A DNA stretch of 64,000 nucleotides from Asterella californica (lineage: Eukaryota > Streptophyta > Marchantiopsida > Marchantiales > Aytoniaceae). The position numbers were made by a program, and so were the translations under genes. The DNA lies in NCBI GenBank assembly GCA_036924285.1, contig JAYKYS010000004.1, positions 17,206,001-17,270,000 on the forward strand, read 5' to 3'. This document shows positions 44,222-56,539 of the stretch, piece after piece. Each line of letters starts with the position of its first letter. The first letter of the stretch is position 1. The notes under the pieces are model-generated. The model had not been told where the DNA came from and searched no databases. It was given only the letters and a program-made list of their open reading frames with translations.

Positions 44222-44559
44222 CGTTGCTGTCATAAAAGTTTATAGTATTGGTTAGCTCGTGGTTGTTGTCACTGTGTGCAGTTCTATTGTTTAGTGTGTG
44301 GTTGGAAGTTTGAAGATTATCTCATTGAGCACTCATTCCAAACTGTGCGCTTACAAGTGTGGGAGGGAGACAAATAAAGACATGTTTCCAGTCGAAAGAA
44401 GTTCAATATCTGCTGCAGACCGAGTGCAGAGGCCATGAATTCAGTGCACGATTATAGTAGAGATCTATACAATTCTATGGACTGTCTATTATTTTGAACT
44501 AAATATTTGAGTAGAGATGTCTCACTTCCAATTTTTTATTCTGTCTGCTACTAGTCTAG

Positions 44560-46602
44560 TGGGTGCAGGCCTATGCCGAACTACAGTATCATTAGGTCTC
44601 CGACTGTATACTTGGACCACTTCCCTACCTATATTTCATTCCAATCCATAGCTGCAGCTGCTAGGCGAACGTAGTGACTCCCCCACGTGTGAATGCACTT
44701 AGATGCACATTTGTTTATCACTGAGTGAAATGTTTCACTTTGAAAGTTTTCTCGTGCACGAGTGTAGTACTTCATTTTTGCAGGCGTAATGTACTTCTGG
44801 AGAAACAGTTTTACCACTTGATAAGTTTGTCCGTTCTTCACATACTTTTGAACCCCTTCTCCGGCCGAGTTCTCATTGCAGCACTTTCTGGGACCATGCA
44901 GCAACCTACAATCGTTATGCTCCCCTGCCCAGTGACTCGCTGCAGTTATTATGTCAAACACCATGATGTCCGGGTTCTGGTCCCCCTTGGATCATGTGCA
45001 AGTAGCAAGTTTAGTTTATGGATTCTAGACGTGATAAACTACAGAAACCAGAAAGTGAAGTATATTTAGCAAAATAACAAGCTTATGTATAAAAAATACC
45101 TTTCAGCGCATCTTCCATCTTCGTGCACAGTTGTAGATCCATGATTTCACTTTATAGCCTATTTTGTGTTGTGTAAGTTATGGGTACGCATAGGGCCGTG
45201 CATTCCTTATAGTTGGCCTATCTGCTTCATCATCTTCTCTTATCTGCAATGCTCTTGCAATCCTGGAAACTATGACAAGTTTTGACCCAGTGACTGCTAA
45301 GTTAGATGCACTTAAATACTCTTTCAAAACTGAAAGTATAAACAGTCATAATTCTGCTTATGTGGAAGCAAAGGTCACTCCAAAGTCATTTGCTGATTTA
45401 CGACGATCTTGCAATAGTTGTTTGAACTTTGAAATTCTTTGTTTTATGCCATAAGTCGTTTTGACTTGTGATACTTGCTCGGTCTATGATGCAGTAGATT
45501 GTAGTGTTATCGTGGACTATTCACTGATAGTAATTCTTTTACCCTGTAAAATATCAATGTCTTTTTGCAGTGCAGCAGGCTCGATCCTCCAAGAGTCTAC
45601 GCGAGTGAGAGTTATCATCTCGACAACTCTATTATCTGCAGCATTGATCATGAAAGTTGTACCGTGATATCCAGATCTAGAACTATCATATCTGAAATCC
45701 ACATAGTTCATCTGCAGCAAGGAATGCAAGCTTAACTTATTGAGTTGAAGAAGTTGAAATGTGGTAAAATTCAGCAAACATGTTTATACTTTTCAGGTTA
45801 GAACACATTTCACTTACTGCTGTTTAGTAGCTCTACTTGCGGGACGTCTTTCTGCTCCTTGCCACACTTTCAAGGTGGCTTCAACCCAGCCTAAACCTCT
45901 ATCTTTCCTTCTCTGAAAATTGTACCAGTGTCGCTCTCTGGGAAGATGTCCCACTTCTTTGAATATGGACAAATATTAATGTACAAGAGCCTTGCACATA
46001 AAGCTGCATGGTAAAACTTGCAGGTGACTTATGGCGTATCTTTGTTTCGTTTCATTGCCCCGTGCAAAGCATGAAGGAGTGATTACGAGGACATTTGAAC
46101 GTAAGTGGCCAACATTGTTGTATTTCACTAACAGTAGACGAGCAAACAAATAGATCACATCCAGTGTTGGCCACTGCGTCAAAAACATCGTGTAGTACTC
46201 CTCAAGTTTAATCTTGGACCAACGTCCATATTTCACCGGTGCTCTCGTTTCAGATTCAGTAGTCGTAGAATGCTCGATGGACTCTTCAGTAGACAAAGCT
46301 ATATTAGAGGTGAGTTCGATGATTTCTTCCATGTTAGCTTGAAGCTCATCGAGTTTCCTTGGGCGAGTATGGATTACAGACTCCTGCTCGTCTGTAATCC
46401 ATACTGACTTTGCATCTGGTACTGACTCTGAGTTATGATACTTTGCTGCACTAGCTCTCATAACTTCATCTATTTTCTTTTGCTTGCCTGATAAAAACCA
46501 TCTTATCACCTCACTGCAATGATGAAAGCCAAGAGCTTGATACAATTCATTGTATACAGTTTCTAAATCATCCGGTATCCAAATTGTGGATTGAGCTCCC
46601 AC
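44560..46602 (-). pseudogene. Transposase-like pseudogene B, with introns
   Basis: Minus strand. An N-terminal exon (208-codon frame from 46602) contains IWIPDDLETVYNELYQALGF and SEVIRWFLSGKQKKIDEVM. After a frame change, GHLPRERHWYNFQRRKDRGL and WQGAERRPASRATKQQ end at a GCA|GTAAGT donor (45817). The next exon starts after CTTGCTGCAG at 45711 with MNYVDFRYDSSRSGYHG and INAADNRVVEMITLTRVDSW. Then, in shifting frames, come NDLWHKTKNFK, KQLLQDRRKSANDFG, HWAGEHNDC and KMKYYTRARENFQSETFH, then DWNE and a frameshift. The last part matches pseudogene A at the left edge. It is probably an old DNA transposon with plant-type introns. Exon-like pieces further upstream (47440-47059) may be its N-terminus. 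Confidence 0.55.
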
Positions 46603-46775
46603 TGTTGTATGTATATGATACTTGATTTGATCGCTGGGATAGCGATTCTAGGAGGTTGTTCCATCGTATGAACATGTGCTGTTCTCGTGTCTATCTTATG
46701 AACAATCGAATGTTTCTGTATCAGTTCATGTAAAGTGGTACGTCATATCAGGATGGCTATAGCGTTAGCTATACG

Positions 46776-46786
46776 GGTTCAAATCC
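46776..46786 (+). other. B-box / T-arm-like sequence
   Basis: GGTTCAAATCC inside CGGG-TTCAAAT-CCCG. An A-box-like GGCTATAGCG lies only about 20 nt before it, too close for a tRNA gene. Possibly a SINE or tRNA remnant. Confidence 0.35.
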
Positions 46787-48035
46787 CGGTCTCACTATTT
46801 CTAAACGTTCTGAAACACTGACAATGCAAAGAATTGATGCACGGAGCTGTGCATAGACTGAGAACTGGTTTCGATGTGCTCAACATTAGATTTAACATCT
46901 ATCGACCATCTCGAGTCCATCTTCAAAATGAACTCAGACTTAGAGCACCAATGCGTCAACAAAATTTGCACACCAGTAGCTCGTCCAAATCAAACCTAAA
47001 GTTTGCGGGAAGATTTTTTGCTCTCTAAATAAGAACATGTACAACTATAACTTGTGATCTAATAACTTACACGCAAGAAGTGACGTTTGTCTAGATGACA
47101 TGGCAATGGGTGCACTCGCGACTCAATCACGTCAGGTTCTGCCCTAGCAGCCCAAACAAATTTTGGGTTTTGAACAAGAATATTCATTTTCAGTGGAGGA
47201 CAATGCACTGTTCTAAAATATATGAAGTTCACTTTTTTCATATCGCAAGGACTTGCAGTTTGTCTCATAATGGAGTACATCACACCTCTCTTCTTTTGAG
47301 CCCAAGACTGTCTGAAATGGTGTCTGAAGGAACTATACTATTTAGTCACTATTTTCTTACTGGATCCTTCCGTGTGACATTCTTGAAAACCGTGCAATGC
47401 CTCTGTTCACATGACAGGCCTTCTGCTCAGCAGTAACCCTTCTCCCCACAGTAGGGGTTGAAATTATTTAGTGCACGTGGTGTGAAAGTATTTATATAAT
47501 CACGAGTCATGAAAAATGAATATGATGCTTGAATTCTCCTTTCAAGCAATAAAATTTCTGAGTGCATGGTTGTCTCTTAAAAACAGTAACAAACAAAAAG
47601 GTTGAAGGTTTTTAAGAATTATATGTTATGTATTAATTAATCATGATCATTTTATTTTATATAAATCTAAAATCTAAAATTTATTTTTTTATTTTTTTAT
47701 AAAATTAAATATAATACTATCGATAAAACTAATAATATATGAAAAAGTATAACAATACGAATCAATTTCTAGAGAACACACAATGCAAAAGACATGGACC
47801 AGCATAAACTCCATTTTTACACACAGCTTGTTGCAAGCGAAATAAGTAAGTAGAAATAAAGGGTACGTTCAAGAGTCCATGTTTATGTGGCCTTCTATAG
47901 CAGGCGTGGACTTTCTGCCTTCCCAGTCCACGTCAAGCCAGTTCCATGTCAGTGATATAGTCCACCAACATTTCAAGGTACTTTAGAGATTCCAACAGCC
48001 GCCTTTTCTATAATTTGTTTGACTCGCTTTCAGCA
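46787..48035. other. No certain gene; A+T-rich left of the chromovirus
   Basis: 47059-47283 minus has an open frame with FVWAARAEPDVIESRVHPLP, a plausible N-terminal exon of pseudogene B. Nothing is supported in 47441-48035. Confidence 0.35.
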
Positions 48036-49046
48036 TGTAATGCCGTTTACTTTTAAAAAGGGCTGTGATTAAATGACGTCACATGGTGGCTACAAGGTGA
48101 TACGAAGGGCTCTCCAGGACTAGATAAGGGGTTCGCGAACCCTAAATGTCTCATTGAACGTTTTTCACTTCTTGGCTTCAGGTCACTGCGCATGGTTCTC
48201 AGGTTGGTGGCTGGCAGAGAGACTGATTAGAGACTGTACGAGACCAGAGAGTGAAGTCTTATCAGACCAGGGAGCATAGGTTGAGTGGATCATTAGCAGA
48301 GCCTTACCAGAAAGAATAGAGGCAGGCTGGAACTGTGTTTTGACTACATTGGGCATAGACTGTGGGTGAATAGTTACCGGTTAAGGGTACCAAGGAGATT
48401 TCAGTGCTGATCAGATCTGTATTTTGAGATAGTTTGTTGAGTGGAAGATTTCAGCGTTCAGGGTGAAGATTCCTGAAGAGATAGCGTTCTGGAGGGAAAT
48501 TATCATGAGATTTGCAGAGCAGTGAAGAATTTCCGACCTAAGAGCTCTTCGAGACCTTGTTAGCAAGAAAACACCGTGTAATGTATATGAGCCCGTGATT
48601 TGCTTTGTTATATGATAAGCAAGCTTGGATTGAGTGCCAAAGTTGGATTGAAGAGTCTGGTGTGGAGTTGACTCTATTTCGGTGTGCCTTCCTACTTCTT
48701 AGCATCTACTAGGTCTCCTAGTCTTGGCGGTTGCTCCTTGTGGGTCCTGGCGTTCCCACTTGATCATCAGTAGCGGAAGCGCTGCCCAAATTTTATGCAA
48801 CCCAGGTCTAGAATAGTTCCACCTGTATTTAGCAACCTAAGATTGACCAGAGACCTACAAAAGACTAGTTGGTTATTCGAAACCCGTCCAACAGTTATCA
48901 AATCCTCGGTGCTCATTAGCTGATAGTTAACGAACTGGATCTGGAGACACAAATAAAGTATACAGGTCTCTAGGGAGGTTCACGTTCGGCAGTTCATTGG
49001 TTAGAGATTAAAGAATCTGTTCCGAGATCTGCGGTCGAACGTTACA
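48036..49046 (+). repeat. Chromovirus 5' LTR
   Basis: 1011 bp, TG..CA ends, direct repeat of 54258-55266. Confidence 0.95.
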
Positions 49047-49048
49047 GT

Positions 49049-49065
49049 TGGTATCAGAGCAGGTT
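49049..49065 (+). other. Chromovirus primer binding site (initiator tRNA-Met)
   Basis: TGGTATCAGAGC plus AGGTT lies 2 nt after the LTR. The first 12 nt are the standard complement of the plant initiator tRNA-Met 3' end. One base is missing before AGGTT. Confidence 0.93.
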
Positions 49066-49096
49066 CAGGTTGAATCTTTGCTGAACACCATCGACA

Positions 49097-52000
49097 ATGG
49101 AAGCCGTGCCGACTAGGATGGACGAGATGCAGGCGTTTCTGAAGAAGTTGGAAGGCCGACTTGAGCAAGTGGAAGCTGAGAACAAGGTGCTTAAGGCAGA
49201 TTTAGCTCAAGCAAAAGCGACATAGGAGAAAGAAGCAGAGGTCCCTGTACTACAAACTGAGCAAGTCAAGGATTTAGCACTGCTGGGTGAAGGAGCAGTT
49301 GATGCTACTCAAGCAGATAAGAATGAAGATGGGTCACAGAAGGCGCAAGAGAATGTTGCGGAAGGCAGCTCAGCCAAAGAAGGGCACAAGCGGAAAGTGA
49401 AGTGGGCTGAACCAGCGACACCATCAGCCTTCAACGGTGAGGAAAGCTTTTCCAGGTTTGAGTTATGGATTACTGAAATGGAGAATTACTTGGAGAATTT
49501 CGATGAGCGCAGTTGGTTCACCTATGCTGTTAGTAGACTGGAAGGAGAGGCTAAGGAATGGTATGGAGGTCAACAGCGGATGAGGAGTTTGAACGGTACA
49601 ACTCCTATGTCCACTTGGCCGGAGCTGAAAGATGAACTCAGAAGACATCTGGTACCGGTGGATGAAGCTACACAGTTTCGGCTGGAGCTCATTCATCTGA
49701 GACAGACAGGGAGTATCAGACAATACCTCCAGCGATTTTCTGAGTTGGTTACTCGTTTGCACATGGTGGATCGCACCGACTTGCTGTTTCACTTGAAGAA
49801 AGGTCTGCAGGATTTTTATGCTAGTGTGTTTGATAGCTGGGTTATGTTTCACAAGTCCGAGGACATGCAAGACTTGTTTGCATTTTTGGAAGCAGCAGAG
49901 AACACTAAAGAGCGTAATTATACCGTGCAGCCTTCCAAGTTTCAGGGTGGAACAAGTGGTGGCGAGCCTAGTAGAGGATTTTGGCGCAATCCTCAAGGAC
50001 AGATAGCGTCCTCTCAGAGTAGAGGTGGTAGAGGATGTGGTGGTGGAAGATTTGGTGCAGCGGGAAGGAGGTTTCCTCGTGGATCTCAACAGCAAGGAGT
50101 TTCTCGTGGTCCTACTCAGACACGACCTACTGGATCCTATGCATCCAATGCAAGATCCAACCAAGCTTCGACTTCAGGCGCTAGGAGCAGTGGAGCTAGC
50201 AGTGCTACACCTTCAAGGACGATCATCTGCTTTCGATGCGGACGGGACGGTCATATCGCTCGTGATTGTCCTCAACGTTCAACAACGAGCAACGTGCGTG
50301 GGTTGACAGTTGAAGAGACAACCAGTACTGAAGAACCAGTTGAGGCGACTACTGAAGCAGAGGTATGTGCTGGTGAGCATTTGGTAGAGCATGGGGATTT
50401 TCTGCCGTGGATTGAAGTGAAAATAGGAAACCACCGGTGTTGTTTGCTTATTGATACTGGAGCAGATGTGAATGTCTTGGATGAAAAACTAGTCAGGACC
50501 TTAGGGGTGACTAGAACCAAGATCATGAGCCCGTTGTTGGTAAGGTTTGTGCAAGGTAGCACAACCGTTACAGAAAAACTCATGAGTGTTCCTGTTACTG
50601 TTGGAGGGGTAACTAGGAAGCACGAGTTTTTAGTTATGAGCTTAGGTGACACGATGGAAGATATCTTGTCCTGGTCTTGGTTACAAGAGACCAAGGCAAA
50701 GCTAGATGTTCAAGAAGGGAATGTCATTGTCATGGATCAATGGGGCTTGGGTCAACCACATCCTTTGATCATCAAAGAGAGACCCAAGGAGCCAAACCAT
50801 GCTGCTCGTAGGTTCCAACGAGCCAAGGTGGCATTTCAGATCTGCACAGCTAGACAGTTTGGAAAGCAGATCAAGTTGGTAGACGAAGCTTGGGTTGCAG
50901 TGATGTCTAAACCCAAGGTGGAGACGGATGAGGAAGAACGTGTTGCTGCTCTTCCCATACATCCTGATATGCAGGCATTGATTGAGAGGTATTCTCACCT
51001 AATGCCGGACCAGTTACCAACAGGACTTCCGCCGAGGAGAGCCTTGGATCATGCTATTGATCTGGTTCCTGGAGCTACCCCTACTGTAGTGCCATCAAGA
51101 CGGATGTCGTTTGATGAGCTGACAGAGATGAAGACTCAGTTGAAAGAGTTGGTAGCTCAGGGTATCTTACGACCTAGTATATCACCTTATGCTGCCCCGG
51201 TGTTGTTCGTGGCCAAGAAGGATGGTGGTATTCGCATGTGTGCGGACTATCGTGCACTCAATAAGGTTACTGTCAAGAACAAGTACCCTCTTCCTCTCAT
51301 GGATGAAACCACCGATCGGTTGACCACAGGAAGGTATTTCACCAAGCTGGATCTGCGTTCTGGATATCATCAAATCCAGATCAAAGAAGGTGATGAAGAA
51401 AAGACAGCTGTAAGGACGAGGTATGGCTTGTTTGAGTATACAGTGTTGCCGTTTGGATTGTCCAATGCACCTGGTACTTTCTGCAGGCTAATGAACGAGA
51501 TCTTCAGAGATCTCTTGGATGAGAGTGTTATCGTGTACCTAGACGATATCATCATCTTCTCATCCACTTGGGATCAGCATCTAGTAGATGTTGAAATGGT
51601 GTTTAAGCGCCTAGAAGAACATCAACTCTATCTCAAGAAGAGCAAGTGCTCTTTTGGACAAGAGAGTGTAGTGTTTCTAGGATGTTTGATCGATGCGCAG
51701 GGCATTCATCCTAACAGGGCTAAGATTCGAGTCATTGTTGAATGGAAGAGATATGAGAGTGTTCATGAGCTCAGATCTTTTCTTGGATTAGCCACATATT
51801 TTTGGCGCTTTGTTTATCAGTATGCGCATAAAGTCGCACCTTTGTTTGGCTTATTGCGCAAGGCTTCCAAAGTTGTTTGGAATCCAGCAGCTGAACGAGC
51901 GTTTCAAGGATTGAAACAAGCACTGACAGAGATGCCCGTGCTAGCTCTTCCAAAGATGGGAGAACCTTTCGAGGTTCACACAGATGCTTCTCAATGGGCC

Positions 52001-53856
52001 ATTGGAGGAGTGTTGATGCAAGGAAAGCATCCGGTGGCTTACGAAAGTCACAAGTTCTCAGAGACTGAGGCAAAATGACCTGCTCATGAACAGGAGATGT
52101 TCGCAGTTATCCATTGTTTGAAGCGTTGGGAGCATTATTTGTTACCAAGCAAAGTTACTGTTGTAACGGACTGTGAGGGTAATACATACTTTCAGAGTAA
52201 ACCTCGTTTGTCACGTAAACAACAGAGGTGGCAAGTGGAGCTTGCACGTTTTGATATCGAATGGTGGTATCAAAAGGGGAAGGAAAATATTCCAGCGGAT
52301 GTGTTAAGCAGACGTGTCCAGGCGTTAACAACCCAAGACACAAGTGAAGAGCTTTTGGATCGAATCAGACAAGCATTGCTAGATGATCCTCAGGCTCAAC
52401 GTTGGACCAGCCAACAAGAGAGAGATCCATTGGTACGTCATCTCTCATTTCGCAATGGCCTTTGGTTTTACAAGCAAACCAAGGTCTATGTTCCAGCTGG
52501 ATCTCTAAGGACACTCGTCATGCAAGAATGTCATGATTGTGAACTGGTTGGACATGGAGGACAAAATAGAACATTACAACAAGTTAAAGAGCAGTTCTAT
52601 TGGCCGTCCATGTTGGAGGATGTAATCAAGTACGTGCGGACTTGCTTGACATGTCAGCAACAACGAACTGAGCGGAGGAGACCTGCAGGGTTGCTGAGGC
52701 CATTGTCAATACCTGATGGGCCTTGGGAGAGCATAAGTATGGACTTATGCACTGGTTTACCCGAATCAGGAGATTTTGATGCTCTGTTAGTTGTTATAGA
52801 TCGTTTCAGTAAGCAAGCTCACCTCATCCCTTGTAGGGAAGCAGTGACGTCAAGAGGTGCCGCTGAACTGTTTATACGATATGTTTTTAAGTATCATGGG
52901 ATGCCTAAAGAGGGTTTGTAGCTGATTTTTGGAAGGGTTTGTTTCGAAGGCTCGGAACTACCCTCAAGTTCAGTTCCTCTTATCATCCTGAAACTGATGG
53001 TCAGACGGAAAGGACGATCCAGATAGTAGAACAAGGGTTGAGAAACTATATCATGCGAGATCAGAGTGATTGGAGCGAGCACTTGGACTTGGTGGAGTTT
53101 ACATATAACAACACCAAGCACTCGAGTACAGGATTTAAACCATTTGAAGTGGTTTATCGGGGCTCTCATGCACCTTGGACTCCTATAGCTCTAGCTACCA
53201 AGGGGCATGAAAATACAGGAAGGTCGAATCAGGATCCTCCAGATCTAGAGACTTTCATACGTGTTCAGGGTACTGTGTTTCAAGAAGCCAAGAAACACAT
53301 GGAGAAGGCACAACAACGGTATGCTAAGTATGCAAACCGTGGTAGACAAGATTTACAATTCGAAGAAGGACAGAGAGTCTGGTTGAGAACCAAGAACTTC
53401 AGAATCTCAGCAGGGGTGGATTTAGCCAAGAAGCTTCTTCCAAAGTGGGCAGGACCGTTCCTGATCGAGAAAAAGTTAGGTCCTGTGACCTATAAGTTAC
53501 GTTTTCCAGCTAGTATGAAGCATTATCACCCTATTATTCATGTTTCTAACTTAAAGATGTTTCGTGAGGAACTAGAGTCGTTGCCAGGAAGATATCAGAA
53601 ATGGCATTCAGTGTTAGAAGCATTACCAAGAGCTGATGATCTTGAGTTGATTGAGATAGTAGATCATCGAGTATCACCGAATCCAGATGGAGTTGGAGAA
53701 CCCGTTACTCAATACCTATGTCGTTGGGCAGGTAGAGTTCCGGGATTGGTAAGTGAAGCTTGGGAGTACCTAGATGATCTAGCATTGTACAAGTTTCAGG
53801 AACCACTGCGTAGATATTTTGTGAGACGACAATCTGTAGTGGTCTCTTCCAGCTAA
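49097..53856 (+). pseudogene. Chromovirus gag-pol polyprotein, three breaks
   Basis: ATG at 49097 starts a coiled-coil-like N-terminus (MDEMQAFLKKLEGRLEQVEA), interrupted by TAG at 49223. Then come the gag domain (AFNGEESFSRFELWI, near 49430), a Gly/Arg/Ser-rich linker, zinc knuckle CFRCGRDGHIARDC (near 50230), protease LLIDTGADVNVLD (near 50445), RT with VIVYLDDIIIF (near 51530) and RNase H EVHTDASQWAIGG (near 51975). A TGA follows at 52076. Integrase HHCC (HDCELVGHGG ... CLTC) and first Asp in MDLCTGLP are present. At 52912 a deletion with frameshift removes the usual SDR(D/G) stretch. From 52921 the other frame resumes (DFWKGLFRRLG) with ETDGQTERT. The tail at about 53640-53790 (IEIVDHRV, YLCRWAG, SEAWEYLDDL) is chromodomain-like. 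Confidence 0.93.
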
Positions 53857-54257
53857 GCGGTGGATTGAATCGAGTCAGGAGAGTCATGCAAAGGGCCCTT
53901 CAAGGACACTGGAACCGAGTAGATCTGGTCAATCTGCTCGTCTAAAGGTGGAGTTGTGGTCTGCTGACTTCTTATGACTGTCGGATGTCAATCAGGTTTA
54001 GGCTGACGCTACTATGGTGTATCATAGTAAGGAGGTGGATAAAAAAAAACTGACGAGTTCACCACCTGGAAGCTAGGGTTCTGTCTCACCCGAAAGCTTC
54101 AACGGATGCTCGGTAATGGAGCATAGTCTTGAGAAAGGGTTTAATCTTACCCTGGATGGGGTACTGTTCCTCTGGATTTGAGGAAATGTTGTTCCTAATG
54201 TGGTATTGCAGGTACCGCAGTTCAGTGGAAGAACTGCTTTTTCTTGGTTGGGGCGAT
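53857..54257 (+). other. Chromovirus 3' untranslated region and polypurine tract
   Basis: Non-coding spacer with an A-run at 54042-54050. The purine-rich GGTTGGGGCGA just before the LTR is the likely plus-strand primer, although it is interrupted by pyrimidines. Confidence 0.6.
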
Positions 54258-55266
54258 TGTAACGCCGTTTACTTTTAAAAAGGGTTGTGATTAAATGACG
54301 TCACATGGTGGCTACAAGGTGATACGAAGGGCTCTCCAGGACTAGATAAGGGGTTCGCGAACCCTAAATGTCTCATTGAACGTTTTTCACTTCTTGGCTT
54401 CAGGTCACTGCGCATGGTTCTCAGGTTGGTGGCTGGCAGAGAGACTGATTAGAGACTGTATGAGACCAGAGAGTGAAGTCTTATCAGACCAGGGAGCATA
54501 GGTTGAGTGGATCATTAGCAGAGCCTTACCAGAAAGAATAGAGGCAGGCTGGAACTGTGTTTTGACTACACTGGGCATAGACTGTGGGTGAATAGTTACC
54601 GGTTAAGGGTACCAAGGAGATTTCAGTGCTGATCAGATCTGTATTTTGAGATAGTTTGTTGAGTGGAAGATTTCAGCGTTCAGGGTGAAGATTCCTGAAG
54701 AGATAACGTTCTGGAGGGAAATTATCAGGAGATTTGCAGAGCAGTGAAGAATTTTCGACCTAAGAGCTCTTCGAGACCTTGTTAGCAAGAAAACACCGTG
54801 TAATGTATATGAGCCCGTGATTTGCTTTGTTATATGATAAGCAAGCTTGGATTGAGTGCCAAAGTTGGATTGAAGAGTCTGGTGTGGAGTTGACTCTATT
54901 TCGGTGTGCCTTCCTACTTCTTAGCATCTACTAGGTCTCCTAGTCTTGGCGGTTGCTCCTTGTGGGTCCTGGCGTTCCCACTTGATCACCAGTAGCGGAA
55001 GCGCTGCCCAAATTTTATGCAACCCAGGTCTAGAATAGTTCCACCTGTATTTAGCAACCTAAGATTGACCAGAGACCTACAAAAGACTAGTTGGTTATTC
55101 GAAACCCGTCCAACAGTTATCAAATCCTCGGTGCTCATTAGCTGATAGTTAACGAACTGGATCTGGAGACACAAATAAAGTATACAGGTCTCTAGGGAGG
55201 TTCACGTTCGGCAGTTCATTGGTTAGAGATTAAAGAATCTGTTCCGAGATCTGCGTTCACGTTACA
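54258..55266 (+). repeat. Chromovirus 3' LTR
   Basis: 1009 bp, nearly identical to 48036-49046. The end differs slightly (GCGTTCACGTTACA versus GCGGTCGAACGTTACA). Confidence 0.95.
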
Positions 55267-56539
55267 AGCATGAACAGTGTAGTTCGTATGTTGTTCCGTA
55301 TACAGATGAGGTGACACTTGTGGGTTAGGCACGCAGAGGCGGATTACATGCGACCCCTCACTCAGGGACAACGCTCCTGGAGTTCCGGAACGGTATTTTT
55401 ACTTTTACTATTTTTCTGAATATTCGCTCTTGAGCCAAATTAGGGAGTAACTGCACCATGTTTTCTGAAGATTGCTTTTTTCTCACATATTTAGAGTTGA
55501 AGGTCGGTAGTAAGACAGCTATCGCACTGTATTTGATGTTCGAGTTTTCTTCATATGTAATTTAAAGAAAAGTATTTATGACATTTTAATTATTTATTAA
55601 TAAATAATTTTGATAATCTTATAATTTTCTCAAAGTAAACTCTAAGACTCAAAAACAAAAACAGCCGTGATATAGTGAGTTTAATATCATAAATTCTTAT
55701 AAAAGAGTACAAGTGCAAAATTTCTTCGAGAAAACTTATTTACTTTTCTGCAAAATATCTAAAACGTCAAAGCTCGATAAGTTTGGTGCAGGTATGGCCT
55801 TTGTGAGAATATTTCTGAGAAGAAATTTATATTCAATTAAAATACATCAATTAAAAAAGGAAAAGTAAGATTTTCGAGTTGCCTTTCCTTAAGTCTTTCG
55901 TTGGGTAGAAATTTACCGATTTCTTTAAAAAAAATACTTTCTCTACTATTACGGAGAACCAAAGTTAAACAGAAAGATTCTAATACCTTCGTGAACAAAA
56001 AAATTCATAAAATAAGATCAAACAACTTTGTATATGATCGCGGTTCACTATGAAATATTATTTCAAATTAAAATATCATATTTTATTGTTTAACTTTTTT
56101 CAGACAATTAGAATTCATAACATGAGTCTTCAATTCCACACTGTAACAACTCACAATAAAATGGACGAAAAATGAATAAAAGAACTCCTGCAGTGTTTTC
56201 CTACAATAGAAAGTGCTCTGAAAAACCATCCGTGAAAGATCTGGCCATTGTCGTAACTCCAACGCGCATGGAGGGAATATGAAAAGAAGATTTTAATTTT
56301 GACTCCCTCTATTGCTCTGTAGTTCCGGATGTTTGTTTTCTTCTACAGAGAATCGCGATGATCATTTAGGTTTTCTCGAATATACATCCTCGACGAACTG
56401 TGGGAACTTTTGCTCGTTTATGGTTTGTAAAAAATATATAAATGTTAAATGGAAAATATATACTAAAAGAATTAAAAAATTAAAAAATTTCATAAATGTT
56501 ATTTGTTATCTCATGTCTGGAAACACGGGGAGAGCCTGA
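55267..56539. other. A+T-rich DNA, no gene seen
   Basis: Homopolymer-rich, with no motif-bearing frame. It starts with the agca target copy. Confidence 0.55.

Larger units (their letters stand above)
48036..55266 (+). mobile_element. Chromovirus (Ty3/gypsy with C-terminal chromodomain)
   Basis: 7.2 kb with 1.0-kb LTRs (TGTAAYGCCG...TTACA), initiator-Met primer site, gag-pol in one frame, chromodomain-like tail and purine tract. The target duplication is agca, 4 bp (48032-48035 and 55267-55270). The LTRs differ at about ten positions by eye (about 99%), the youngest insertion in the window. It is disabled by TAG at 49223, TGA at 52076 and a small deletion plus frameshift at about 52912. Confidence 0.96.

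Noticed and set aside
44170..44235. Complete tRNA gene
   Set aside because: Only the T-arm is formed. No acceptor stem, and the D and anticodon arms are absent or misplaced. The same holds at 46776 and 1360.
44725..45069. 114-codon plus-strand frame
   Set aside because: Antisense to transposase-like pseudogene B, whose motifs are clearly on the minus strand.
49463..50164. 233-codon minus-strand frame
   Set aside because: Antisense shadow of the chromovirus gag region. Low-complexity Ser/Thr/Arg composition.
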